A stretch of DNA of 64,000 nucleotides from Brevundimonas terrae (GCF_011761985.1 NZ_JAASQT010000005.1:111649-175648), one strand, 5' to 3'; counted from the first letter of the stretch, positions 1 through 9,732 are shown. Program-made: numbers and translations. The notes: generated by a model from the letters alone, not told the origin.

Positions 1-579
1 TGATCCGGTCAGTGTGTCGTGGCTGGCGATTTCCGACAGGTCGCGGGGCGCTCCGCGTCGTTCCAGATAGTCGGGGCTGGCACACAGGATCAGGGTGCGC
101 GAGGCCAGTTTACGGGCCATCAGGCGCGAGTCTGTCAGATGGCCAAAACGGATGGCCAGATCATAGCCTTCGCCCACCATGTCCCGCAGGCGATTATCCA
201 GATCGAGGTCGATCCGCAGTTCGGGATATTGCCGCGCAAAGGCGTTGACGGCAGGGGCGATGAACCGCTCTCCGTAAGATACCGAACAGGTCATGCGCAA
301 AAGGCCGCGCGGGGCATGGTCGTCGGGCTGGATAGCGGCCAGAGCCTCGTCGCGCTCGTCGATCAGACGACGGCAACGGGCAAGGAACTCACGCCCCGCA
401 TCGGTCAGCTCAACCCGCCGTGTCGTCCGGTGCAGCAGGCGCGTTTGCAAGCGGTCTTCGAGGCGCGCAATCTCGCGACTAACCGCCGAGGTGGACAGCC
501 CCAGCCGCTTGGCCGCCCCTGAAAAGCTGGCCTGTTCGGCCACAGCCGTAAACTCGTCGATACCGTCCCATCTGCTCAT
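1..579 (-). CDS. LysR-family transcriptional regulator, partial (3' end outside window)
   Basis: The 193 codons visible begin at ATG (577-579) and run off the left edge. The N-terminus is a LysR winged-helix DNA-binding domain (about residues 1-60, with the signature AAKRLGLSTSAVSREIARLE). It is followed by the start of the periplasmic-binding-like effector domain, including an SYGERFIAPAV strand. The architecture matches the common small LysR group with a short linker. The gene is divergent from the formaldehyde detoxification genes, with about 175 bp between starts, so it may regulate them, itself, or both. The effector is unknown. The family call is secure; the target is inferred only from position. 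Confidence 0.9.
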   Translation of the reverse strand, partial: MSRWDGIDEFTAVAEQASFSGAAKRLGLSTSAVSREIARLEDRLQTRLLHRTTRRVELTDAGREFLARCRRLIDERDEALAAIQPDDHAPRGLLRMTCSVSYGERFIAPAVNAFARQYPELRIDLDLDNRLRDMVGEGYDLAIRFGHLTDSRLMARKLASRTLILCASPDYLERRGAPRDLSEIASHDTLTGS

Positions 580-596
580 CGGGACGTTGCAGCAGG

Positions 597-615
597 ATTG
601 TTGCCCGTATGCAAT
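597..615. promoter_or_regulatory. Candidate LysR operator (ATTG-N11-CAAT)
   Basis: A dyad ATTG-N11-CAAT lies in the divergent region between the LysR gene (start 579) and frmA (start 756). It has the T-N11-A form typical of LysR binding sites and sits 18 bp upstream of the regulator start, where autoregulation plus divergent control is usual. Short dyads occur by chance, so this is a candidate only. Confidence 0.35.
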
Positions 616-755
616 AATGTTTTGCGGTTGTCGCAGTAGGCGCGAACCCAAACGCAGCGTAAAACAACACCAACGCCTGCCACTTACACGGACAATCCCC
701 TCAAGCAGCAAGCCCCCGCGGGGCGAGCGATAGGGACCTCCGGAGGACCTAAAAA

Positions 756-1862
<1,107 letters not shown>

Positions 1863-1893
1863 GGCTGGTTGTCAAAAACAACTGACCGTGGCT

Positions 1894-1924
1894 AGTCTTC
1901 CCTCAACAACAATGAGGGAAGACT
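1894..1924 (+). promoter_or_regulatory. Perfect 12-bp hairpin covering the Shine-Dalgarno of the VOC gene
   Basis: AGTCTTCCCTCA (1894-1905) and TGAGGGAAGACT (1913-1924) form a perfect 12-bp stem with a 7-nt loop in the short frmA-VOC gap. The 3' arm contains the purine-rich ribosome site just ahead of the ATG at 1928. No U-run follows, so it does not look like an intrinsic terminator. It could restrict translation of the VOC gene or mark an mRNA processing or stability point. Confidence 0.5.
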
Positions 1925-1927
1925 GCC

Positions 1928-2314
1928 ATGTTCTCGCACATCACACTGGGTGCCAACGACGTCGAGGCGTCGCGTAAATTCTACGACGCCGCGCTGGGGG
2001 CCTTGGGCCATCAACCGGGCAATCCCAGTGAAGTGCCGCTGCCGGGTGTCTGGTATATGACCCCGCGCGGTATGCTGGGGATCGTCAAACCACGCGATGG
2101 TCAGGCCGCCTGCCACGCCAATGGCGGCACTGTCGGCTTTGCAGCCCCGACGCCCGAAGCGGTGGTGGCCTTTGCAGAAGCCGGTGTTGCCGCCGGCGGC
2201 ACGGCCATTGAAGATCCGGCCGGTCCGCGCACCACGCCGTTTGGTGTCCTGCATCTGGCCTACCTGCGCGATCCGTCGGGCAACAAGATTTGCGCGGTCT
2301 TCCGCGAAGCCTGA
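1928..2314 (+). CDS. VOC-family (glyoxalase/dioxygenase fold) protein
   Basis: This 128-residue protein has the vicinal-oxygen-chelate fold. The N-terminal beta strand FSHITLGANDVEASRKFYDAAL carries a likely metal-ligand His (His4). The closing strand, LRDPSGNKICAVFRE, ends in a likely Glu ligand. It is one betaalphabetabetabeta pair long, as in small glyoxalase-like proteins. It lies 65 bp after frmA, so it probably belongs to the formaldehyde/aldehyde detoxification operon, perhaps handling a glutathione adduct. The substrate cannot be told from sequence. Its Shine-Dalgarno is buried in a hairpin (see 1894-1924). Confidence 0.85.
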   Translation: MFSHITLGANDVEASRKFYDAALGALGHQPGNPSEVPLPGVWYMTPRGMLGIVKPRDGQAACHANGGTVGFAAPTPEAVVAFAEAGVAAGGTAIEDPAGPRTTPFGVLHLAYLRDPSGNKICAVFREA

Positions 2315-2388
2315 TGCGACCTTTGAAGGGGAAGGGGCAAACTGTGCTAGGTTCATCCTTCCCCTCTTTGTTCTAAAGGCAGAGTTTC

Positions 2389-2994
2389 GTGGCTTCACTC
2401 TTGTTTCGTCGCTGTTCGCTGATGCTGGCGGCTGTATCGGTTCTGGCTCTGGGCGCATGCAGTCGCCCGCAGGACAAGCCTGTAGCACCGCCATCCGAGG
2501 CGGCGGGCACCATCTGGCTGAACGAGGGTGTGGTCCTTTACATGCCCGATCAGATCATGAAGGCGCGCATCAAGGTTGAAGACCTGTCGCCCTATATGCG
2601 GGCCGTCGAGAGCGCCGCCAAAACGGTGGTCGAGGCCCAAACCGGTCAAAAAGGTACGTCCGGCATGTTGCTGCTGGCCCTGCGTCCCGAAGGCCAGTCC
2701 AAGGCCTGGGTGGTGACGGGTGAGCCGCCCATGGCGCAGCCGGTGGCCGATGCCATGATTGCTGCCACAGAGGCCGTGCCCGCCCCGCCTGTGAACGAGG
2801 GGACGGTTCTGGTGGGCATCCAATTCCACGCCTTTGGTGGTGGCACCGCGCCGGTCAGCTCTGGCCCGCCCATCCCGCGTGACTGGTATTCGCATTTCTC
2901 CAAACATGGCGGTCTGCTGGATGACGCCCTGATGGACAAGGTCTGGCCTCAAGCGGCTGTGGCGCAAAACGAAGCCGAGGAACCGGCCCAATGA
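2389..2994 (+). CDS. Putative outer-surface lipoprotein of unknown function
   Basis: The 201-residue protein starts at GTG (2389). It has a lipoprotein signal with basic N-region (FRRC), hydrophobic stretch and lipobox LGAC, giving an acylated Cys24. The mature part has no motif I recognise. It is Pro/Ala rich and soluble, with sections such as GSPPIPRDWYSH-like loops and an acidic C-terminal tail. Its stop codon overlaps the fghA start (ATGATGG), so the two are translationally coupled. That is odd, because fghA is cytosolic. The start is not certain: in-frame TTG at 2401 would shorten the signal peptide's basic region. Confidence 0.7.
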   Translation: MASLLFRRCSLMLAAVSVLALGACSRPQDKPVAPPSEAAGTIWLNEGVVLYMPDQIMKARIKVEDLSPYMRAVESAAKTVVEAQTGQKGTSGMLLLALRPEGQSKAWVVTGEPPMAQPVADAMIAATEAVPAPPVNEGTVLVGIQFHAFGGGTAPVSSGPPIPRDWYSHFSKHGGLLDDALMDKVWPQAAVAQNEAEEPAQ

Positions 2995-3827
2995 TGGAAG
3001 TTGTCAAAACCCACGCCGTACATGGCGGTACGCTGCGCTATCTGAAGCATGACAGCCAAACCACCGGCACACCGATGACGCTGTCGGTATTTGTCCCTGC
3101 GGGTACGGGACCGTTTCCGGTGCTGTACTGGCTGTCGGGCCTGACCTGCACCGAGGACAATTTCACCACCAAGGCGGGCGCATACCAGGCCGCCGCCGCG
3201 CATGGCGTGATTATTGTCGCCCCTGACACCTCGCCGCGTGGAGAGGGCGTGGCCGATGATGAGGCCTATGATCTGGGGCAGGGCGCGGGCTTCTATGTTG
3301 ATGCCACGCAAAGTCCGTGGGCACCCCATTTCAAAATGGAGTCCTATGTCACCGGCGAACTGATCGAAAAGGTCGAGGCACAGTTTCCTGCCAATGGTGT
3401 GCGCGGTGTCTCCGGTCACTCGATGGGCGGGCACGGGGCGCTGACACTGGCGCTGAAATATCCGCACCTGTTCACATCGGTCTCGGCCTTTGCGCCGATC
3501 TCGTCGCCGACACGCTGTCCGTGGGGCGAAAAGGCATTCACGGCCTATCTGGGTGATGACCGCGCCGAATGGGCCAGGCACGATGCGGCCCTGTTGATCG
3601 AAGCGGGCGCGGCCAAGGGCCACTATGACGACATACTGGTCGATCAGGGCGATGCCGACAGCTTCCTTGAAAACCAGCTTAAGCCGGAACTGCTTTTGGC
3701 CGCTGCCGACAAGGCGGGCCAGAAGATCACGGTGCGGATGCAACCGGCCTATGACCATTCCTATTTCTTCATGGCCAGTTTCATGGCCGACCATGTGGCG
3801 TTCCACGCCGCACGATTGAAGGCCTGA
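2991..3827 (+). CDS. fghA: S-formylglutathione hydrolase
   Basis: The 278-residue alpha/beta hydrolase of the esterase D family releases formate and glutathione from S-formylglutathione, completing the pathway begun by frmA. The nucleophile is Ser144 in GHSMGG. The family segment WLSGLTCTEDNF is near residue 48. The acid lies in LVDQGDAD (about 218-223), and the catalytic His256 is in YDHSYFF. Length is typical of the family. The ATG overlaps the lipoprotein stop by 4 nt, so both are in one transcript. It is named frmB in enterics. Confidence 0.95.
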   Translation: MMEVVKTHAVHGGTLRYLKHDSQTTGTPMTLSVFVPAGTGPFPVLYWLSGLTCTEDNFTTKAGAYQAAAAHGVIIVAPDTSPRGEGVADDEAYDLGQGAGFYVDATQSPWAPHFKMESYVTGELIEKVEAQFPANGVRGVSGHSMGGHGALTLALKYPHLFTSVSAFAPISSPTRCPWGEKAFTAYLGDDRAEWARHDAALLIEAGAAKGHYDDILVDQGDADSFLENQLKPELLLAAADKAGQKITVRMQPAYDHSYFFMASFMADHVAFHAARLKA

Positions 3828-3871
3828 TGGTCGGGCTGTTGCCCGCGCACGGACAGTGGTAGGAGGGCGTT

Positions 3872-4096
3872 ATGAACCGTCTCGATCCCTATGAACCGAT
3901 GTTTTCCGCCCTCTGCACCGAGCTGGGCTTTTGCCTGCATGAAAAAGGTCAGGTGAAGGTCGTCGACGCCCTGCCAAAGGGGCTGGATGCTGCCGTGCGT
4001 GCGGTGCTTCAGGCCGAGGGCCACTATGAGCCTGCCGCTTCGGGCGATCTGAAGCGCGGTATCCGCGATTGCATCAAGGCCAATCTTCCGGCCTGA
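3872..4096 (+). CDS. Small conserved-looking protein of unknown function
   Basis: The 74-residue ORF is preceded by a strong AGGAGG about 9 nt before ATG and followed at once by a terminator hairpin, so it appears to be the last gene of the frm operon. The predicted product is helical and soluble, rich in Ala, Leu, Asp and Lys, with no signal peptide or metal motif. I do not recognise the family. A good ribosome site, base composition like its neighbours and a snug fit between fghA and the terminator argue that it is real. Confidence 0.7.
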   Translation: MNRLDPYEPMFSALCTELGFCLHEKGQVKVVDALPKGLDAAVRAVLQAEGHYEPAASGDLKRGIRDCIKANLPA

Positions 4097-4128
4097 TCCC
4101 TCATCGGATGACATAAGAAAAATCATTG

Positions 4129-4161
4129 AAAGGCCCCGTACGACTTGCGTGCGGGGCCTTT
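4129..4161 (+). terminator. Intrinsic terminator after the frm operon
   Basis: The arms AAAGGCCCCG and CGGGGCCTTT flank a short GC-rich loop region and are followed by TCTCC. The hairpin lies 33 bp after the small ORF's stop and upstream of the DUF885 start. Confidence 0.75.
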
Positions 4162-4204
4162 CTCCATACTGTCGCCTAACCGTGTTTTCAGGGAGGGTTT
4201 ACGG

Positions 4205-6019
4205 ATGGATCGTCGTCGTCTTCTTCAGAGTTTTGCTGCCGGTGCCGCATTGATGGCCCTTCCGGCCGGTCGTGTGTTTGCGCAGGCCGGTAGTGGAACC
4301 CCCACCGCCGCCTTCCACGCCCTGCTGGACAAGATCGCGCAGGAGATGATCCTGTCCGATCCCGAGACCCTGACCATGCTGGGCATGGACCGGGGACCGA
4401 AGGCCGATGCCCGCTTCAAGCTGAGCGACCGCTCGCAGGCCAAGATCGACGCCGACAAAGCCCAGTTCATCGAAGGCATGAAGGCGGTAAAGGCCATCGA
4501 CAAGGCCCAGTTGCCGCCGACCGAGCAGACCTATTACGACTCGCTGGAGTTCTTCGGCGACACGGTGATGGAGGGCTATGACTTCCCCTATGGCGGCGGC
4601 ATGTTCCCCTCGCCCTATACGGTCAGCCAACTGGGCGGATCCTATCAGCAGATTCCCGACTTCCTCGACAGCCAGCACCGCATCGAGGCGGCAGATGACG
4701 CCGACGCCTATCTGTCGCGCCTGTCGGACTTTGCCAAGGGACTGGACGCCGAACGCGAGCGCATGCTGGCTGACTTCGCCGCCGGTGCTGTGCCGCCCGA
4801 CTTTGTCATCGACCGCACGCTGACCCAGATGGCGGCCATTACCGGAACGGCTCCGGCCGACTCGGTCATGAGCCAGTCGCTGGCGCGTCGCACCGCCGAG
4901 AAGAATATCGCGGGTGACTGGGCCGCACGCGCTCAGGCCATCCTGACGGCGGACGTCTATCCGGCCATCCAGCGTCAGGCCGATGCCCTGCAGTCGGTGC
5001 GTGCCGGCGCGACCCATGATGGCGGCGTCTGGCGTCTGCCCGGAGGCGAGGACTATTACCGCTTTGGCCTGAAATACTTCACCACCTCCTCGATGACACC
5101 GGACGAGGTGCACCAGATGGGGCTGGATCAGGTTGCGGAAATCTCGGCCCGCGCGGACGTCTTGCTGAAGGCGCAAGGCATGACGCAGGGCACGGTCGGC
5201 GAACGCATCGCGGCCTTGGGCAAGGACTCGCGCTTCGTCTATCCGAACACGGACGAGGCCAAGGACGAGCTGATTCAGGAACTGAACAGCCAGATGGTCG
5301 CCATCATGGCCCGTATGCCCGAATATTTCGGTCGCCTGCCCAAGTCGCCCTGTGACATCAAGCGCGTGCCCAAGGCCATCGAGGCCGGAGCGCCGGGCGG
5401 TTATTACCTGTCGCCTGCCTTGGATGGTTCTCGACCGGGGGCCTACTATATCAACCTGCGCGATACGGCCGAATGGCCCAAATGGACCTTGCCGACCCTG
5501 ACCTATCACGAGGCGGTTCCGGGCCACCACTTCCAGATTGCCCTGCAGATGGAGAAGCCGGACACGCCTCTGCTGATGAAGGTCATGGGCTTCTCGGCCT
5601 ATTCCGAGGGTTGGGGCCTGTATGCCGAGCAACTGGCGGACGAGATCGGGGCCTATGAAAACGACCCGTTCGGCCAGATCGGCTATCTGCAATCGCTGAT
5701 GTTCCGCGCGGCGCGTCTGGTGGTGGATTCCGGTCTGCACCACAAGCGCTGGAGCCGTGAACAGGGCATCCGCTACATGGTCGATACTCTGGGCGATCAG
5801 GAATCCAGCATCGCCACCGAGGTCGAGCGTTACTGCGTCTGGCCGGGTCAGGCCTCCAGCTACAAGGTCGGTCACACGACGTGGGTGCGCCTGCGCGAAG
5901 AAGCCAAGGCCCGACTGGGATCGCGTTTCGACATCAAGGGCTTCCATGACCGCGGGCTGGACCTTGGCGGCGTGCCGCTGACGGTGCTGGAACGCGAAAT
6001 GCGGGCCTGGGCACCGTAG
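4205..6019 (+). CDS. DUF885-family exported metallopeptidase-like protein (copy 1)
   Basis: The 604-residue protein starts at ATG 4205 (GGAGGG upstream). It has a twin-arginine-type signal, DRRRLLQSFAAGAALMALPAG, with an AxA-like cleavage site near residue 26, suggesting periplasmic location. The DUF885 core carries HEAVPGHH (His435-His442), a zincin-like HExxxGH motif, and downstream EGWGLYAEQ, the pattern expected for a third metal ligand. Family function is mostly uncharacterised; peptidase or carboxypeptidase activity is plausible from the motif. A second copy follows at once. A longer frame from 4145 exists but would start inside the upstream terminator. Confidence 0.88.
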   Translation: MDRRRLLQSFAAGAALMALPAGRVFAQAGSGTPTAAFHALLDKIAQEMILSDPETLTMLGMDRGPKADARFKLSDRSQAKIDADKAQFIEGMKAVKAIDKAQLPPTEQTYYDSLEFFGDTVMEGYDFPYGGGMFPSPYTVSQLGGSYQQIPDFLDSQHRIEAADDADAYLSRLSDFAKGLDAERERMLADFAAGAVPPDFVIDRTLTQMAAITGTAPADSVMSQSLARRTAEKNIAGDWAARAQAILTADVYPAIQRQADALQSVRAGATHDGGVWRLPGGEDYYRFGLKYFTTSSMTPDEVHQMGLDQVAEISARADVLLKAQGMTQGTVGERIAALGKDSRFVYPNTDEAKDELIQELNSQMVAIMARMPEYFGRLPKSPCDIKRVPKAIEAGAPGGYYLSPALDGSRPGAYYINLRDTAEWPKWTLPTLTYHEAVPGHHFQIALQMEKPDTPLLMKVMGFSAYSEGWGLYAEQLADEIGAYENDPFGQIGYLQSLMFRAARLVVDSGLHHKRWSREQGIRYMVDTLGDQESSIATEVERYCVWPGQASSYKVGHTTWVRLREEAKARLGSRFDIKGFHDRGLDLGGVPLTVLEREMRAWAP

Positions 6020-6095
6020 GCCTGATTTTTCGTAGTTTGTATCAAGAGGAGGGCATGCCATGCATGACCCTCTTCATTGTCGGGGGGAGTTTTAC

Positions 6096-7883
6096 ATGAT
6101 TGATCGTCGTCAGGTTTTGATGGGGGCCGCCGCCGTGGCTGCGGCTGCGCCCTCTCTGGCTCAGGCCGCTGCGGCCTTGAACGATGCGGATGCGCGTCTG
6201 AACGCCTTGCTGGATGGCTGGTTCGAGGCCGATGTGGATGAAAGCCCCGAGCGAGCAACGGGTCTGGGTCTGGACAAGGGCAACCGCGCCCACCTGTCGC
6301 ACAAGCTCAGCGAAGTCAGCCTGAAGGCCCGCGAGGAGGATCGCACCAAGGCGCTGAGCCGCTGGCAAGCCATTCGTGCCTTTGACCAGACCGGCCTGTC
6401 GGAAGCCGGTGCGCTGAACTATGCCATCGCCGCCTTTGGTCGTGAAACCTCGGCCCTGAGCGCAGGCTTTGACTATGGCAGCGGCCGTTCGCCCTATGCT
6501 GTGACACAGTTGTCGGGTGCCTATTATTCGACGCCGGATTTCCTGGAGAACCAGCACCGACTGGATGACAAGGATGGAGCCGACGGCTTCATCGCCCGTC
6601 TGGAAGCGTTTGCCGACAGTCTGGATGGCGAGACCGAAATCCTTCGTGCCGATGCGGCTGCGGGCGTTATCGCCCCCGACTATGTGATCGACCGCGCCCT
6701 GCCGCAAATCCGTACCTTGCGCGACATGGCCGCCGGTGACTGGTCCATGATCAAGACGCTGGTGCGCAAACAGGCTCAGCTGGGCCTGACGGGCTATGAC
6801 GCGCGCGCCATTTCACTGCTGGATGGCAAGGTGAAACCGGCATTGGCACGCCAGATCGCCACTCTGGAAGAGCAGCGTGTGAATGCAGTGCACGATGCGG
6901 GCGTGTGGCGTCTGCCCGAGGGGGCGGCCTTCTATGCCAACGGCCTGCGCTCCAACACCACCACCACCCTGTCGGCGGACGAAATCCACGAGATGGGCCG
7001 CGAACAGGTCGCCCAGATCAGCGCCGAGCTGGATCAGGTCCTCAAATCGCAGGGCTATACCCAAGGCACGGTGGGCGAGCGCGTCCATGCGTTGAACACC
7101 GACCCGAACCAGCTGTTCGCCAATACCGACGAGGGCAAGGAAGAACTGCTGAAGTGGCTGAACGACCAGATCAAGGAACTGGAGCCGCACCTGCCGCAAT
7201 ATTTCGGCCGTCTGCCGAAAACCCATGTCGAGGTGCGCCGCGTGCCGGTGTCGATCCAGTCGGGCGCACCGGGGGGCTATTATCAAGGTCCGCCGCTGGA
7301 TGGCTCGCGTCCGGGTGTCTATTACATCAACCTGCGTGACAGCGGGAACTGGCCGCGCTTTGCCCTGCCGACCCTGACCTATCACGAGGCGTCTCCGGGC
7401 CACCACCTGCAGGTCGCCTTGCAACGTGAGGCGGGCGAGCTGCCGCAATGGCGTCGTGCCGGTGGCTTCTCGGCCTTTAACGAGGGCTGGGCGCTGTATG
7501 CCGAACAGGTCGCCGCCAACGATATGGATGCCTATGCGTCCTATCCGCTGGGCCGTGCGGGCTTCCTGATGTCCTATCTGTTCCGCGCCGTGCGTCTGGT
7601 GGTCGATACCGGCATCCACGCCAAGCGCTGGAGCCGAGAGGATGCGGTCGAATACATGGTCGCTTCGGGGGCTAAACCGCGCGATGCCGCCAATAGCGAG
7701 ATCAACCGTTACTCCGTCTGGCCGGGTCAGGCCTGCGCCTACAAGGTCGGCCACACGGTGATTGCGCGTCTGCGTGCCGAAGCCGAGGCCAAGCCGGACT
7801 TCAACATCCGTGACTTCCACGACAAGGTTCTGCTCAGCGGCTCTATGCCGCTGGCGGTGCTGGAACAACGCCTGCGCGGTTAA
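6096..7883 (+). CDS. DUF885-family exported metallopeptidase-like protein (copy 2)
   Basis: The 595-residue paralogue of the preceding gene lies 76 bp downstream. ATG 6096 follows GGGGGAG. The signal is again Tat-like (DRRQVLMGAAAV), ending near an AQA site. The HEASPGHH motif begins at about residue 430 and is followed by NEGWALYAEQ. The shared block PGGYYxxPxxDGSRPGxYYINLRD shows clear tandem duplication, with enough divergence for distinct substrates. Both copies are presumably co-transcribed and end at one terminator. An in-frame upstream ATG at 6060 lacks a ribosome site and would place 12 residues before the signal peptide. Confidence 0.88.
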   Translation: MIDRRQVLMGAAAVAAAAPSLAQAAAALNDADARLNALLDGWFEADVDESPERATGLGLDKGNRAHLSHKLSEVSLKAREEDRTKALSRWQAIRAFDQTGLSEAGALNYAIAAFGRETSALSAGFDYGSGRSPYAVTQLSGAYYSTPDFLENQHRLDDKDGADGFIARLEAFADSLDGETEILRADAAAGVIAPDYVIDRALPQIRTLRDMAAGDWSMIKTLVRKQAQLGLTGYDARAISLLDGKVKPALARQIATLEEQRVNAVHDAGVWRLPEGAAFYANGLRSNTTTTLSADEIHEMGREQVAQISAELDQVLKSQGYTQGTVGERVHALNTDPNQLFANTDEGKEELLKWLNDQIKELEPHLPQYFGRLPKTHVEVRRVPVSIQSGAPGGYYQGPPLDGSRPGVYYINLRDSGNWPRFALPTLTYHEASPGHHLQVALQREAGELPQWRRAGGFSAFNEGWALYAEQVAANDMDAYASYPLGRAGFLMSYLFRAVRLVVDTGIHAKRWSREDAVEYMVASGAKPRDAANSEINRYSVWPGQACAYKVGHTVIARLRAEAEAKPDFNIRDFHDKVLLSGSMPLAVLEQRLRG

Positions 7884-7900
7884 ACGTTCAGCTCAAAAGG

Positions 7901-7933
7901 AAAAGGCCGGAGGTTGATCCTCCGGCCTTTTTT
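7901..7933 (+). terminator. Intrinsic terminator after the DUF885 pair (possibly bidirectional)
   Basis: AAAAGGCCGGAGG and CCTCCGGCCTTTTTT form a strong GC stem with a short loop and U-tail on the plus strand. The A-run on the left also gives a T-tail on the minus strand, so it could end the convergent DUF4189 transcript as well. Confidence 0.85.
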
Positions 7934-7955
7934 ACAGGACTGCCTTCAACGGGTC

Positions 7956-8522
7956 CTAGTAGCGGTTCCAGCGGGTCGACCGTGCTGTGCAGACGGCGTC
8001 ATGGGCAATGCTGCAGTCTGTGCCGCCATTGGCCTGACATTGGCTGACAGCATTGGCGCGGGCCGTGCGGGCATTGCGGGCAGGTGTCGAGAAGTAGCGG
8101 GTTGCGCCACCGACCTGTCCACTGGCCACAGCCGAACAGGCATTTCGCCATGCGGTTATCGGCGCACAATTAGCATCCGGCCCGGTGGGGGCGCGCATAC
8201 TCATCCCGCCCCATTCGTGATCGGGTTGTTCACATTTACGCATGGCATTGAATGAGGCGGCGTCTATGTCGCGGCCTTGAAGGACATAGGCATAGACCTC
8301 GCCGGTATCTGTATTGAAGGCAAAGGCCCCTAACCCCTCGACGCGTTCGCTATAGCCTCTGGTGCTGTTATCCACGCCTTGTGGGCTATCCGGAGCGCAG
8401 GTTGCCGATCCGGCTACCGTGCCGACGGGGCACTGGGTTTGGGCAGATGTCTTGCTGACAGGCAGGCTCGTTATGAGCAGAAAGCCTGCGGTTATCGCGC
8501 CGATGAAATAGGCGGTCTTCAT
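7956..8522 (-). CDS. Secreted DUF4189-domain protein
   Basis: The 188-residue protein has an N-terminal signal peptide (MKTAYFIGAITAGFLLITSL, cleavage near SAQ). The mature domain has the DUF4189 look: a GAFAFNTDTGEVYAY strand, AxxAWRNACSAV and AVSQCQANGGTDC, with several cysteines likely in disulfides. Its role is unknown; the family is exported and tends to occur in repeats or beside surface proteins. It begins 3 bp after the stop of the DUF1176 gene, so the two are one operon and may act together in the envelope. Confidence 0.82.
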   Translation of the reverse strand: MKTAYFIGAITAGFLLITSLPVSKTSAQTQCPVGTVAGSATCAPDSPQGVDNSTRGYSERVEGLGAFAFNTDTGEVYAYVLQGRDIDAASFNAMRKCEQPDHEWGGMSMRAPTGPDANCAPITAWRNACSAVASGQVGGATRYFSTPARNARTARANAVSQCQANGGTDCSIAHDAVCTARSTRWNRY

Positions 8523-8525
8523 GCC

Positions 8526-9641
8526 CTACCCCTTGGTCGTGCGCCATGTGGACGGCCAGAATTCCCAGTGAACGCCCAGGCAGTCACCCATGGCGTCTTC
8601 CTGTGTCAGAGCGAATTCGCGTCCGGTCCATGACCATTCTGCCATCTGGCCGCAATCGCCCAGACCGCGTCCCTTGCCAAAGGCGCTGATGGCGTTGGTG
8701 TCGGGGTTGAAGCTGCTATTGACTAGATCGTCTTGCGACGCGTGCGAGGTCGGAAAGGCTATCGTGCGTGCACCAGCACCGTCATTGGCCGAAACCGCAT
8801 AGGCGTGTGAGAAATTATAGGCACCGGCCCCGCAGGGCACCGACCACAACAAGGTGTCTGCGCCCAGTCGGTTGACGCTCCAGCCGTCATTGATGGAGGC
8901 GCTACCCTGATTGATGTCCGCACATTCGCGCACCTTGGCAAGGGCGGCGACCTGACGGGCCATGTCCTTGGGCAGGTTGGTTTGTGCCACGGGCGCAGCG
9001 GCCTTGACGCGCGGCGGTGCGGGGGCGGCAGGGACGCTGCTGGCTGGGCGGTCGCCCTTGCGGATCAGGGCGGTGGTGGTGCCAATCCGGCCCTGGCGCT
9101 CGTCGATCCAGAGGAAGGCGGCAGCGGCTCCGGTTAAGGATACCGCTGCGGTTTCACCTCCGGCAGACAGGGTCATGGCCCGACCATTGGCCAATGCCCC
9201 TAGCAATTGGTCGGAAGCATTATTGATCGACAGCACCGGATCTTCGGATTCGAGGGCTTCCATCTTGCCCGCATAGTTGCGTCCGTCGATGTAGAGCAGG
9301 ATGCGTGTGGCATCGGATGGCAGCGACCAACTGCCCGCATGAACGCGCGGACGGGCATCGGGACCGGCATCCAGCTTGACCATGACAAAGCCGCTGTTTT
9401 CCGCCGCAGGCCCATAGGCCGCGCAGTTGTTGATATTATCGCAAACCGCAGTCCACTCGCGGAAGGTCTTGGTTTCACTGGCAAAACTGGGCCCTGTTTC
9501 GGCCACTACAGCAGCCGCGTCCGTGGCGGCATCCTCGGCTGAGGCGACAGGGGCAGAGGGCGTGGCCGTCTTGTCATCGTTACAACCTGCCAGAAGGGCA
9601 GCCGCAGCGGCACTTAAGGCCAGCATACGCATGGGTGTCAT
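8526..9641 (-). CDS. DUF1176-domain lipoprotein
   Basis: The 371-residue protein starts at ATG (9639-9641) with AAAGGA just upstream. The signal MRMLALSAAAAALLAGC ends in a lipobox. The mature region carries DUF1176 features: FREWTAVCDNINNCAAYG, VHAGSWSLPSDATRILLYIDG, FLWIDERQGRIGTTTALIRKG and a C-terminal Cys-containing WSWTGREF segment. A longer frame to 9746 adds 35 unlikely residues. Family members are exported in Gram-negatives, with no established biochemical role. It is followed directly by the DUF4189 gene. Confidence 0.85.
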   Translation of the reverse strand: MTPMRMLALSAAAAALLAGCNDDKTATPSAPVASAEDAATDAAAVVAETGPSFASETKTFREWTAVCDNINNCAAYGPAAENSGFVMVKLDAGPDARPRVHAGSWSLPSDATRILLYIDGRNYAGKMEALESEDPVLSINNASDQLLGALANGRAMTLSAGGETAAVSLTGAAAAFLWIDERQGRIGTTTALIRKGDRPASSVPAAPAPPRVKAAAPVAQTNLPKDMARQVAALAKVRECADINQGSASINDGWSVNRLGADTLLWSVPCGAGAYNFSHAYAVSANDGAGARTIAFPTSHASQDDLVNSSFNPDTNAISAFGKGRGLGDCGQMAEWSWTGREFALTQEDAMGDCLGVHWEFWPSTWRTTKG

Positions 9642-9732
9642 ATGGGTGTCCTTTGAATGGCTCAGGTGACTAAACCGGCACTTGCTCTCAGGGACAAGCA
9701 CGAAGAACGACAAAATCTTGCGCCGGATTGCT

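Noticed and set aside
4199..6061. A 620-codon minus-strand frame over DUF885 copy 1
   Set aside because: Shadow of the plus-strand gene, with no family motif and no ribosome site.
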